Source: Owenia fusiformis (Eukaryota; Annelida; Polychaeta; Sabellida; Oweniidae). Taken from it: a DNA stretch of 64,000 nt. The number at the start of each line of letters is the position of its first letter. Positions within the stretch are counted from its first letter, which is position 1. Below, one piece after another: positions 34,215 through 48,300 of the stretch. The notes under the pieces are model-generated. The model made no database searches, was not told the DNA's origin, and was given only the letters and a program-made list of their open reading frames with translations. The position numbers and the translations under genes are program-made. Location of the stretch: positions 4,319,318 to 4,383,317 of the forward strand of contig CAIIXF020000012.1 in assembly GCA_903813345.2 (NCBI GenBank), read 5' to 3'.

Positions 34215-34876
34215 CTGGATATAATATCTGGTGTGGTGCATTCATTATACATACTGTTATATGCGAGATTGTACCAAAAAGAACACCAACAAAAAACGTG
34301 TTCTGTTATGACTTAAATGTACCATTGGTAAAGGTGCCGCTAAATAAACATACATTTAATTTTGAGGGCCCTATGTCCTACCATTTTCTCCCTGGTTTAT
34401 TTGGAGTAAATAATCGCTACTTGATTAATTGATCATTAGGAGTATATTGTAAGTAGAGATGCCCTGGGACAGATTGACATTATCAACAATCAACTTCAAT
34501 ATTTATGATTACTTGGATTGTATTGTATGTTAATTTGATTGTATTTTTAGAATATTTTCTGCGACAGAATCTGAACCTTTCCTTTTGTCTCAGATTAATG
34601 TAAACAAGATTATTATCACAATTCGGATAGTTTCTTTCGTGACTTCTTTTGGCATATGATGCCAAATTTGTCAATTAAATATAAATGTTGTCAGTCTAAA
34701 GTAGAAAGTGAACAATAAACGGTGAAGCCTGAGTATTATGAAGGTCTCCTTAATCCAAATACCCTTTGCTTGGCCAAAGGTACGACGGTACGTTCGGATA
34801 AGACGAACTTTACTGCATGAAAGAAGAATATTCTGTCGAGGAAAAAGAATTTATAAACAATTATACCGTTGAAGAA

Positions 34877-34956
34877 TCTTCGGTCTCAGAACAGAAAACT
34901 GGATGATTTTGCCTCACCAAACCTTGCTCCAGTTTTCTGCTCTCTGAGACCGAGGA
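34877..34956. other. Near-perfect ~27-bp stem hairpin, ~24-nt loop
   Basis: 5' arm TCTTCGGTCTCAGAACAGAA and on to CTGGA at 34903; 3' arm TCCAGTTTTCTGCTCTCTGAGACCGAGGA at 34928-34956. The arms pair throughout apart from a 2-nt bulge, one mismatch and one G-U pair. Size and shape would suit a pre-miRNA, but a MITE remnant is equally possible. No expression evidence is available from sequence alone. Confidence 0.6.
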
Positions 34957-35680
34957 TTAAATCATCCGCTAATTTAGTTGGCTAATACAATTGAGTTGGT
35001 CACAATAGAAATTCGTAGTATACAAAGAAATGTTTTTTTAATTAGTTATTTTTAAATTTTAATTGTGAAGAAAAAGAACATAAAAATCATCTAGTTGAAA
35101 TCTGACAAGTTTTTAGAAATACAGAAAAATACATTAAGGAAATCATGGACTTTTGCTAATTTAAAAAGAAGCAAGGAAGATATAGAAAATAAAAGACTAA
35201 CAATATACTAGTATTTTTTCGAAACTCCCTGACATACACGTACAAGTATTTATAATGCTTCTAAGTTCTTACAAAATGCGAAATGTAGTCATAATTTGAG
35301 TCAACACCAACGAAACAATGTCAAACACCACTCATCCCACATCTTTCAGGTATCATTATTATATTAGTTGTAAACCCGAGAGTTATATTCATTTCACACT
35401 TTGCATATGACGCTTAATATTCAACTGCTCTCTGATTTCACGTATTGCTTCACATTTCGGGGTTTGAATATAGTTTTGGAAGTAGACAACTTAGGTATAT
35501 ACTGTGTTTAGAAAACGTCTTTAATCTCTCCATGAGGCACGACTTGATAGGCACGATATGACGAGATGAATAAAATTTCAAATCTGAAAGGTTTTCTCAA
35601 CGACAAATATGAGAGTTTTAGTCACATCATATGACTGTTTTAAAGTATATAGAGCATTATTGATTCTGAAATTCTACTGC

Positions 35681-35715
35681 TACTGCTACTGCTACTACTA
35701 CTACTACTACTACTA
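35681..35715. repeat. (CTG/CTA)n trinucleotide microsatellite
   Basis: CTACTGCTACTGCTACTG followed by a pure CTA run. Simple repeat in intergenic DNA. Confidence 0.95.
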
Positions 35716-36332
35716 AATTCTAATGCTAGTATGCATAATTTCAGTCAATGAAAGCTGAACTGACATAATTAATACACAATTATATATGTACGATTTCAGT
35801 CAACTATAGCTGAGCTGAGCATATAGACACCAAAAAAACAATAACACGGTTTAATTCGAAATATTTCCTCATGCTGAATAATTTTTTTTTATTAGAATAA
35901 CAGTTTACTATCTAATTAAGGTAATAAAGGTATCGTTAACATGACATCGCACCATTTGCATCATCGCATGGCGTAGTGCAGAATTCAAGTCTGAAACAAA
36001 TAAGAATTGAGGGTAAAACAAAAATGCCTAAATAGTGTGTAATGTAAAACACAGTGCTTGATTATATTTTATTTTGAAGCTGATGACTTAACGATTTTAA
36101 GAATAATCGAACATGGGGTTCCAAGCTTAAGAGGGGACATTTTTCATAGACGTTGATGATATTAATCCTTCAATATATACCACGGATACTTCCTAAATTT
36201 TCAATCAATAATCATCCAAAAAATGCAAAATAATAATATCAATTCACGTTTTTATGATAACAAGTATTTTCCAGCATCATTTCAATTTCTCCAAAATTGT
36301 TATCTGGAGTCAAATAAAACATAAAACTCACT

Positions 36333-39300
36333 TTATTTTCTAAAGTGACAGCAGAAATTCGAAACCTCCTTTCTATCACCAATAGTGCACGCCGAGTCAA
36401 ACTTAAAGTCTCTCTTAGAAACGACCACATCTCTTTTTTTACCGGGTGGGTCTCTCCAATAATCTCTAACAGAGCCACACTTTTCGCAAACCCACGAACA
36501 CTTCTGTGTGCCACATCTTTGACGATGCGATTCAGTTTTGCAATCTCCACATGGCACCTTCACCCATTTGCCACAAATCGCTGTGAAAAAAGTGCTTCAT
36601 AGTTTGTTCATGATTAGCACCTTATAGTTATCTAATGTAAAGGTTATCTGAGGGGGGGGGGGGGGTCGTCTTCTGTCTTTGACGTCGCAAACTAGAGCGA
36701 TTTGGACCCGTATGCCCACCAAGGAGTGACGTGATAACTTCGCGCGTATCGGAATGGCTCCATTGGACTCTCGATAAGAAATTGCAGTACCCTTGAAAAA
36801 ACTACTTCACATTTCATCAATATTGGAATATATAAGACTTTTATATACGAGCATGGAGCTATTGAAATCGGCTTTCTAAATCATCAAAGTTTGTGATATA
36901 ATACTCAACTAATATTATTGTTTAAAGACGAGAAATCAAATTCGCCGACATGTTTGTTTACCCTTTTTCAGGGGGGGGGGGGGAGTGGGGTCGGGGATAG
37001 AATATTTTAAATTAAATGTATTCATGTATGTACATCTGATCAATGATGACATTACATGATAAATTATAAACAGCATTTATGACTACACGAAGAAAAGATT
37101 TTAATAAAACAACATTATTTCTAGTTTTTATATTGTGTCGGTAATATTTAAAAAACAGTTTTAAATATTCAGATAAATAGAGAATCACGATTTTGAAAAG
37201 GTGACCAATATTTTCCCAAATCCAATAAATTGTAGTTATTTGTAAGGTAAAACACGTTTTTCTCGAGAGGGTAACAGCTGTAGATGAACACGTAATATTC
37301 CAACACTAATTTTTGACCATCACGATTTTAAAATATATATATTGGACTTCAACTTTTAAAGTAATAACAATCATTACAAAATCTGGTTGCATAACCCGTC
37401 ACTTACGGTAGCAAATTGGTGGTGCTTCATTCCATTGCGGGGAAGAACCAGGGGCCCTTGTACATATTATTGTTTCAGCTCCCTTTACTTCATACCCCTC
37501 ATTACACTCGAATGATATTTTATCATTACATTCTTCGTTTCCCTGCGGGGGAGATCGTTGTCCATTTTCTGGGGCTCGGATTGGATCACATGATAATTCT
37601 GAAATATATATCAAGGTATATATTTTCATTGAGACATCCGAAAACGATATATGCCTCATAATACCATAGCATGTTTATTGTGAAACAGAAATATGCTATG
37701 AGTATAATCCTAAAGCATAATGGAAAACGGCTTGTTTGACGTGATGACCAAAGCTAACACTAGTGACGTCATCGATGTACAGGTTTTAAATTTAGATAAG
37801 GAATACGATTATGTACACAATAAATGTAATTACACAGTTAACCCTTAATTGTTTTCTGTTTTTACAACTTTTAACGTTTTTTGGGGTATTTTGGTGATAA
37901 TGCAGGTAGCACAAAAGGTTATGATCCAATTAACATCTGGTTTGTTTTATTGGAAAGGAAATGAAATGAATTATTATTGGATTAGATGGAATTTCATGTA
38001 GATTGAATGATTATTTCTGATATAATTATTGCAAATAATGTGCTCTGGGGACCCCAAAAAACCATTAAAGGGTTAAACAAAATCACTGAACTCCATCTTT
38101 TTAAAAAGATAGGTCAATTTGTAAAAATAGGAATGGTTCATTTGGAAGAAAGTCGATGCTTATTTCATTTTCCCCTCACATGTGTAGTTTCAGATTAAAC
38201 TACGTCACACCCATGGCGATTTTCTTCTAACGATTTAAAATCCTGCCGAAGACACTTTGGTGAGGTTTTAGAAGGTAATATGGCAAGCTTTGCTTACTTT
38301 CGCATGTAGGTTCTTCTGAGCTCCATGTGCCATTCTCTAGACAAGTTCGTGTCGCTGACCCAACAAGATTACTACAGGAATCACAGCTATAGACTACCAA
38401 TGTGCCACATGTGTTGTCCTGTGTTGACACCGACCCACCTTCTGGCGCTTGAGGGATTCCTTGACATCTTACCTCTACAATGAAATTGTTAATGTCATTT
38501 GCCGCAAACATATATGCTTTACCGGACACATTTTGTAAAGGTTAATTTGGAACACTGGTTCATGGTGGACACACAAAATCACTAGTTAGAACATTTAAAA
38601 ATTGGAATAGTACAACTTTCAAAGTTAGAAAAATCATAATCATAAAATGCAACGGTCTGTCCCATAGTATTATACAGTCGTCTAAAAAACGCAACAAACA
38701 GAAACATTGTAATACCACAAATCTAGTCATAATTTCATCAATTTCATTTAATTTACAATAAAGCCACATGCTTCCTCTTTCCAATGATATGTCATTTGTT
38801 CTTATACGATAATTGACCACTAATTATCATTGTTTTTTCGTGAATGGGTGAAAATTTACCGGTTTTAACTTTAGATAAGGAATACGATTATGTACACTAT
38901 TAATGCAATTACACAGTTAACCCTCAATTGTTTTCTGTTTTTACAACTTTTAACGTTTTTGGGCGGTATTTTGGTGAAAATACATGTAGCACAAAAGGTT
39001 TTGATCCAATTAACATCTGGTTTGTTTTATTGGAAAGGAAATGAATTATTATTTGATTAGATGGAATTTCATGTAGATTGAATGATTATTTCTGATATAA
39101 TAAATTGCAAATAATGTGCTCTGGGGACCCCGAAAACCATTTAAGGGTTAAACAAAATTCCTGAACTCCATCTTTTTAAAAAGATAGGTCAATTTGTAAA
39201 AATAGGAATGGTTCATTTGTAAGAAAGTCGATGCTTATTTCATTTTCCTCTCACATGTGTAGTTTCAGATTAAACTACGTCACACCCATGGGGATTTTCT

Positions 39301-42300
39301 TCTAAAGATTTAAAATCCTGCCGAAGACACTTTGGTGAGGTTTTAGAGGGTAATATGGCAAGCTTTGCTTACTTTCGCATGTAGGTTCTTCTGAGCTCCA
39401 TTCGCCATTCTCTAGACAAGTTCGTGTCGCTGACCCAACAAGATTACTACAGGAATCACAGCTATAGACTACCAATGTGCCACATGTGTTGTCCTGTGTT
39501 GACACCGACCCACCTTCTGGCGCTTGAGGGATTCCTTGACATCTTACCTCTACGATGAAATTGTTAATGTCATTTGCCGCAAACATATATGATTTACCGG
39601 ACACATGTTGTAAAGGTTAATTTGGAACACTGGTTCATGGTGGACACACAAAATCACTAGTTAGAACATTTAAAAATTGGAATAGTACAACTTTCAAAGT
39701 TAGAAAATCATAATCATAAAATGCAACGGTCTGTCCCATAGTATTATACAGTCGTCTAAAAAACGCAACAAACAGAAACATTGTAATACCACAAATCTAG
39801 TCATAATTTCATCAATTTCATTTAATTTACAATAAAGCCACATGCTTCCTCTTTCCAATGATATGTCATTTGTTCTTATACGATAATTGACCACTAATTA
39901 TCATTGTTTTTTTCGTGAATGGGTGAAAATTTACCGGTTTTAACTTTAGATAAGGAATACGATTATGTACACTATTAACGCAATTACACACTGTCAGTTA
40001 ACCCTCAATTGTTTTCTGTTTTTACAACTTTTAACGTTTTCGGGCGGTATTTTGGTGATAATACATGTAGCACAAAAGGTTTTGATCCAATTAACATCTG
40101 GTTTGTTTTATTGGAAAGGAAATGAATTATTATTTGATTAGATGGAATTTCATGTAGATTGAATGATTATTTCTGATATAATAAATTGTAAATAATGTGC
40201 TCTGGGGACCCCGAAAACCATTTAAGGGTTAAACAAAATTCCTGAACTCCATCTTTTTAAAAAGATAGGTCAATTTGTAAAAATAGGAATGGTTCATTTG
40301 GAAGAAAGTCGATGCTTATTTCATTTTCCTAACATATTGTGTAGTTTCAGATTAAACTACGTCACACCCATGGCGATTTTCTTCTAAAGATTTAAAATCC
40401 TGCCGAAGACACTTTGGTGAGGTTTTAGAGGGTAATATGGCAAGCTTTGCTTACTTTCGCATGTAGGTTCTTCTGAGCTCCATTCGCCATTCTCTAGACA
40501 AGTTCGTGTCGCTGACCCAACAAGATTACTACAGGAATCACAGCTATAGACTACCAATGTGCCACATGTGTTGTCCTGTGTTGACACCGACCCACCTTCT
40601 GGCGCTTGAGGGATTCCTTGACATCTTACCTCTACAATGAAATTGTTAATGTCATTTGCCGCAAACATATATGATTTACCGGACACATTTTGTAAAGGTT
40701 AATTTGCAACACTGGTTCATGGTGGACACACAAAATCACTAGTTAGAACATTTAAAAATTGGAATAGTACAACTTTCAAAGTTAGAAAATCATAATCATA
40801 AAATGCAACGGTCTGTCCCATAGTATTATACAGTGGTCTAAAAAACGCAACAAACAGAAACATTGTAATACCACAAATCTAGTCATAATTTCATCAATTT
40901 CATTTAATTTACAATAAAGCCACATGCTTCCTCTTTCCAATGATATGTCATTTGTTCTTATACGATAATTGACCACTGATTATCATTGTTTTTTCGTGAA
41001 TGGGTGAAAATTTACCGGTTTTAACTTTAGATAAGGAATACGATTATGTACACTATTAATGCAATTACACAGTTAACCCTCAATTGTTTTCTGTTTTTAC
41101 AACTTTTAACGTTTTTGGGCGGTATTTTGGTGATAATACATGTTGCACAAAAGATTTTGATCCAATTAACATCTGGTTTGTTTTATTGGAAAGGAAATGA
41201 ATTATTATTTGATTAGATGGAATTTCATGTAGATTGAATGATTATTTCTGATATAATAAATTGCAAATAATGTGCTCTGGGGACCCCGAAAACCATTTAA
41301 GGGTTAAACAAAATTCCTGAACTCCATCTTTTTAAAAAGATAGGTCAATTTGTAAAAATAGGAATGGTTCATTTGGAAGAAAGTCGATGCTTAGTTCATT
41401 TTCCTCTCACATGTGTAGTTTCAGATTAAACTACGTCACACCCATGGGAATTTTCTTCTAAAGATTTCAAATCCTGCCGAAGACACTTTGGTGAGGTTTT
41501 AGAAGGTAATATGGCAAGCTTTGCTTACTTTTGCATGTAGGTTCTTCTGAGCTCCATTCGCCATTCTCTAGACAAGTTCGTGTCGCTGAACCAACAAGAT
41601 TACTACAGGAATCACAGCTATAGACTACCAATGTGCCACATGTGTTGTCCTGTGTTGACACCGACCCACCTTCTGGCGCTTGAGGGATTCCTTGACATCT
41701 TACCTCTATGATGAAATTGTTAATGTCATTTGCCACAAACATATATGATTTACAGGACACATTTTGCAAACATTGATCATAGGGAGAGACAAACGTCATT
41801 TAAAATATAATATCATGAAAAACAGGCAGCGTGGGCAATGAGGGAATGAGAAACACCATTCAAAGTTGTATGGTTATGTGTCGGTCATGGAAATAAAAAG
41901 AAAGCACAGCATATTGAATATATAAATGTAAAGGTTACATGCATCGCTATTCCCACAAAGTTATAACATGATCACATGTGAAACTGAGAGTGAAATATAT
42001 TGTTTCTTGGTTTGACAATGGCTCATTCTTTGCTGTAATTTAAATATAAACATATTGAACGTATGTTTACATAATTTTAAAGTCATTTTGTATCCTTTAA
42101 CACATGCTTAATAACGTTTTACAAAGACAATTCAAATAATTCAAAAATTAAATAATGATGATCTAAACACTTTTATTAAGTACGTTCATTTCTCAAAATG
42201 ATAATCTAAAAATATTTTTTCCAAAGATAATATTTTAATGTTTGGAGGATACAAAATATAGGAAAGCCTCATCTAGACAACTTGAATTCACAACAGAAAT

Positions 42301-45300
42301 ACCTACAATCAATCAAATATCTCCATTGTCTGCAGTAGAAGATATGTCATCAAAATGTACCTTGTGGCATAGCTTTCACCAAAATAATGCATCAATAGTG
42401 TATATTATTATGGCTGATTTGTTGGAGGATACAAATATTTGACAGATTGTATACATATAGTAAAACATACTTAATTATGTGACTAAGACATATCAAACAT
42501 CCTGCATTCAAGAGTTGGTAGCACATACATTTTAGTAACATGCTCAAAAATATCAACGCAATCTATGCATTTCATTTTAAGAAATCCGAGTTTATATTTG
42601 CCGAAAAAAAATTCTTAATTGTCTTAAAATCCATCATTAAAGTGACATTTTTTAAAAAGATAAGCAATATTCCAAACAGGTACCTTGTGATAATGATTGC
42701 TTAAAGTCTGGTCAACAAAAAATAACACATTGCGTGTCCACGAAATCAACATATATGTAACAGTCTCTAGTACAACAACAGGTTTTTAAAATACCAATTA
42801 TCGTAAATTGTCCCATATATCCTAAAGCATAATGGAAAACTGCTTGTTTGACGTGATGACCTAAGCTAACTCTAGTGACGTCAAAATTTATCGGTTTTAA
42901 CTTTAGATAAGGAATACGATTATGTACAATATGAATGCAATTACACAGTTAACCCTTAATTGTTTTCTGTTTTTACAACTTTTAACATTTTTTGGAGTAT
43001 TTCAGTGACAATGCAGGTAGCACAAATGGTTATGATCCAATTAACATCTGGTTTATTTTATTGGAAAGGAAATGAATTATTATTGGATTAGATGGAATTT
43101 CATGTAGATTGAATGATTATTTCTAATATAATTATTGCAAATAATCTGCTCTGGGTACCCGAAAAAACATTAAAGGGTGAAACAAAATCACTGAACTCCA
43201 TCTTTTTGAAAAGACAGGTCAATTTGTAAAAATAGGAATGGTTCATTTGGAAGAAAGAAGATGCTTATTTCATTTTCCTCACATGTGTAGTTTCAGATTA
43301 AACTACGTCACATCCATGGGGATTTCCTTCTAAAGATTTAAAATCCTGTCGAAGACACTTTGGTGAGGTTTTAGAAGGTAATATGGCAAGCTTTGCTTAC
43401 TTTCGCATGTAGGTTCTTCTGAGCTCCATTCGCCATTCTCTAGACAAGTTCGTGTCGCTGACCCAACAACATTACTACAGGAATCACAGCTATAGACTAC
43501 CAATGTGCCACATGTGTTGTCCTGTGTTGACACCGACCCACCTTCTGGCGCTTGAGGGATTCCTTGACATCTTACCTCTACGATGAAATTGTTAATGTCA
43601 TTTGCCGCAAACATATATGATTTACCGGACACATTTTGTAAAGGTTAATTTGGAACACTGGTTCATGGTGGACACACAAAATCACTAGTTAGAACATTTA
43701 AAAATTGGAATAGTACAACTTTCAAAGTTAGAAAATCACAATCATAAAATGCAACGGTCTGTCCCACAGTATTATTCAGTGCGTCTCAATAAAACGCAGC
43801 AAACAGAAACATTGTAATACCACAAATCCAGTTATAATTACATCAATATCATTTAATTTACAATAAAGCCACATGTCTCCTCTTTCCAATGATATGTCAT
43901 TTGTTCTTATACGATCATTGACCACTGAATTATAATTGTTTTTTCGTGCATGGGTGAAAATGCCCTTGTGCCAAGTTTGAACATCCTAATTCAACTGATC
44001 CTTAAATGCAATCAGGTAAATCTTTATGCAGTTGGGGCTTGGGATTAACTTTTGATGACAAGACTTACACGATCACATACATATCAGACTTAGATCTACT
44101 TAGAAAAAATGATTTCACTTGATGTGTTTATCGGTATCCATGATAGTTTAGTTACAGCACATCGCACATATGGAAAAAAGAAGTGGCATTATTAAAACAG
44201 TTAAGTCAGTTAAAGTTACTTTCATTTTCTGTTATCTTATGAATAATTACTCATGCAAACTACATTTCATGCCCATCATTACTCTGCAATTAGATATTGG
44301 ATCATCTCTACATGTCACGCAAAGCTTTTTGAATCATTTGTAGGTTCTGGCAGAGAGGAGCAGCCTCATTGGTTATTCTCTGTCGTTGTGTACAATGTCT
44401 AAAACTTGGTACAGAGCAGATTTTGGACCATTGTGCAAAAGGAGTGATTATCCAGTGGTTCGTGGTCACATATGAATAAATGACATATCATTGGAAAGAA
44501 GAGACACATGGCTTCATGATTAACTTAATGAAATTGATGTAGGTATCAATGGATTTGTGATTTTTCAATGTTTTTGTTTGTTGCGGTTTTTAGACACACT
44601 GTATATGCATTTTAATTTGTATACTTACTACTACAAGTAGGTGGTATCCCACTAGGGTCATAGTTTCCCGTCGGTTTACAAGTATACGTTAATGCGTCAT
44701 CAGATTTGTAACACGTATTACATGTATATGTCACAATGGCATTTACCATAACTGATGTACTTCCATCTGCAGGAGGTGGATCAATAACAAATACACCGTT
44801 GTCGGTAGGGGGCGGAAGACTACATACTAAAATATATGATTTGAATTTGATATGTGCTATATCTAAAGATGCACTAAAACAAGTCCATGTGACCTAGCCG
44901 CAACGGAATATGCATGATATGCATGAAATAAGAATTGCTGATTAATGTCATAAAAGCAATAGTTATCAAAATCATTCTTCATCCTTTTTTTACATACATG
45001 GAATGCGATTATACAAAAAAGGAAGATTTTTTAATCAAGTGATTCATATAAACTAATAAATTTGTTTGAAATATTTATTATAACAATTGCTCTTTTACCT
45101 AGAAGAATTTTTAAATTCAAATCATTATCATTTTCGACCCCATAAACTACATCTTTTACCTTAAGTTTGTTATCTACTTTTGCTCAAAAGACTTTCGTGC
45201 GTGTACAATTAAAAAAATAGTGTAACTTAGAATATTAGATGAGGCAAAATCCATTTGCGAGGAAAATTGAGGTTGAAGAGGTATTTCACGACTACATTTG

Positions 45301-48300
45301 AACTTCATTACAAAAAGTTTAGCCGAAAAACACCCGAAAATATATTTTTTTAACATTGCACTTGCCTCGCATGCTTCAGGCTTTGCCATGCCCATTGTAA
45401 CGTAGCATACATACCTGGTGGTAATGTTGTTGTTGTGGTTGTTGTTGAGGTTGATGTTGTTGTTGTTGGTGATGGCCTTGGACATACGGTGCATTGCTTC
45501 AAACATCGTGCCAATGTTGCATCCCTATTCTTATTAATGCTGTGACCATAACCATAGCCAAATACACAAACACTCTTCACACATTCGTTCCAACAATGAT
45601 CGTTAACGTAACAGGCCTGCAAGGTGAATGGTAAAGCTTGTGTGCTAAAGGTGGCCAAATTAAATAAGTGAAAAAAATCAATAGCGTATCTATGTATGAA
45701 AAAATTACACATATTTTGAAATCATTTAGCCCGTCTATTAGAAGATATACAGGATTGTCTACTAATATAGTTGTCCAGTTTTGGGCGAAACAACTTAAAA
45801 TAAGGATGCAATAATTTTTTATGTCACTGAAAACATGGTATACAGGGTGTCAAAAAACAACGGCACCCCCCTCCTCTACAGCAAAAAGTCCTTAATGTTA
45901 CATATCGTGTCATACCTCATTTGAAAGATAATATAATTCTTGAGTTACTCATCAAATTTCATTTAATAAAACTTTATATTAAAAAAGCTACATTGTTTCA
46001 AACTTTGCTACTTCAGTACTTTGTTTGCTGCTCTGTTACTGGTTAAAGGTCAAATCTTCAGAAAGTGGAATATGGAAGAATAACCCCAGATTTCAACTGC
46101 ACTGAACATATGGGTTCAGTTCTGAAAAACAGGGTATAGGAATTGATGGACAAAGAGCCTCTTGAAAAAAGAAACAGCAAGGATATAATTCTGAACAATG
46201 TGAGGAAAGTGCTAAGAGAATTATAAAACGCTACACCTTTATCTGAATTTTTATTGAAACCATATCGATCCGGATAAGCTGCTATTAAAGCAGCAACTGA
46301 TGGTGATACCAACTACTAAGAATCAGATGTAAATCTGTAAGTTTATGTGATATAAAGCTGAAAGGGAGAGGTGCGATTCTTGGCAAATACCCCTATGGTC
46401 AAAATGAATAATTCTTAGGTGTAACATGAAGAATAGAATGTCGTATAACTCTTTGGAAAATATTAAAGTGCTTGGGCACACAAAGGCTGAGATAGGGGCC
46501 ATTTAGTTCAGTAAGGTTGTATTGACTTACAAGGGGCTGTGCACCATTGGCTTAACATGAGGATATCAGCAGATCCCAATAGAGGCCATTGGTTTTCATT
46601 GATCATCACAAAAATACCCAAAATACACTATGACCTGAATCGATGGCAAACTTAATAATTTCACAATATGACACAAATTGTTTATCTCATCAAATGTGGA
46701 AATATGAAGTTTGCAATCGATTCAGGTCATACTTGAAATTAAGAGATTGTACATTTTTTCATCATTTTTTCCCTACAAAATGGCTTTAGAAAAAGGCTCC
46801 AAAAACAACTTTTACACTTATTAAATATCAAGTTTGGTTAAACCAAAGATTGTACTATTATATTTCATTATAGGATGTATGGATACGTAGGATGCAAATG
46901 GATTTTGATAGACATAAAAATACTTCCTGGTTTGGAATCTACGCCTCTACACTTCATGATTGAATTTCGACCCTAATAAGTGGCCTATACATCAATACAG
47001 TGCTGAATATAGGTCAACAGAAAACTAGTGTGCATATATATGTAATAATAAAGGCAGTATGCTATTTTGAAAAATCAGATGAGTTAATTTTTTATCATGG
47101 TGAGATCATAATGGAGAGCGCACTACTTCCTTTCTCAGGTAACTCCAAAATAAAATTATCTTTAAACTAAGATATAACACACCATGTAACATTAGAGGCC
47201 CGTAGCCAGAGGGGGAGTGGAAGCTCCCCTCTGGCCAGAAATTTTTTCAAAATCATGCAGTTTTTCACCATACGAGAATTTTTCGCATGATTTTTAGCCA
47301 AAATTGTGAAAAAGCTCCCCCTGGAAAAAAAGCTCCCCTCCTGGTAAAATCTAGCTACAGACAAGCATTAGTACTTTTTGCTGTAGAGGGGGTATCGTTG
47401 TCTTTTGACACCCTTTTTCAAAGAATACTGGTATACACGCTGGACAATGCAAGATGATATATAATCATACCAACCGGATTGAGTGCACAAACATCCGAAC
47501 ATCTAACATATAGTCTAAGTCCATAACAGCAACCCATGCATTTGTAGTATGTATTTCCGCCATAATATGCACCTTGTCCTCTCGTTGCTACAATAGATAT
47601 GCATAGTCTGTTATTCATATTTTAAAACTAAATCAAATAAGCTGAAAATCAATGAAAACCAGTGCACCGTGTCCTCCCGTAATTTCAATAAATATACATA
47701 GTTCATTATTCATATTTCAAAATAAAATCAAATAATCGATCGTTATCAAGATAATGGAGAGTTTAAGCTAGCAACGTTTTCACAACTCAACCGTGAACGG
47801 AAAGTGCATGAATCAGCAGCAATGTATAGCGCACATACAAAACGTGCAAATTAGTCTACTTCAGATACCCGTATAGCCTCAGAGTTTCGTGTTTAGTTAG
47901 AACGCGTAATTCCAAATTTCACGTTGGTCTCAACGGGAATCATTATACTCGTGTCTATTGCAATGCTATGCTGGTAATTTTGGATATTAAATGTAGTTTG
48001 ACTTTATTTCCAACACCTCGAAATTTTCTCAATTTTTTTCCTCAATTACAATAAGTGGAAAATTTATGATAAATTCGATGAATTTTTGAAAATCGACATT
48101 CCCATGTTTACCAATGGGAAATGGTAGGTTTGCCGCAACTCATATGACAGAATATCTATCCATCCGAGTCCTTGCAAAAATACCAGTTAGGCAGGCAATT
48201 GAATTTGCTAACTTTATTTGAACTCCCATTGAAATAACACAGGAGGCGAAAAATTATTTTTAAAAATGACTTTGAAGCGCTGTAACTTTATTATTCATCA

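Larger units (their letters stand above)
33646..36332. other. Intergenic region between GPCR and CCP genes
   Basis: A/T-rich with no recognised coding exon. It holds a CCCGTAGCCAG MITE (34058-34214), a near-perfect hairpin (34877-34956) and a (CTG/CTA)n microsatellite at about 35681-35715. Confidence 0.6.

Noticed and set aside
36345-36602. 85-residue + strand frame opposite the last CCP-gene exon
   Set aside because: Antisense shadow of a Cys-rich exon with good splice sites and stop on the minus strand.
38560-38820. Repeated 64-86-residue minus-strand frames (MVNYRIRTNDISLERG...) at 38560, 39700 and 40782
   Set aside because: They repeat with the array and come from the AAAAAACGCAAC-family element. 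No exon signals and no recognisable domain.
37709-43960. CRISPR-like regular array
   Set aside because: Spacing is regular, but units are ~1.08 kb with coding exons in eukaryotic introns. This is segmental duplication, not CRISPR.
45174-45506. Asn-rich minus-strand frame (NNNNINLNNNHNNN)
   Set aside because: It is the Thr-rich linker exon of the CCP gene read in another frame.
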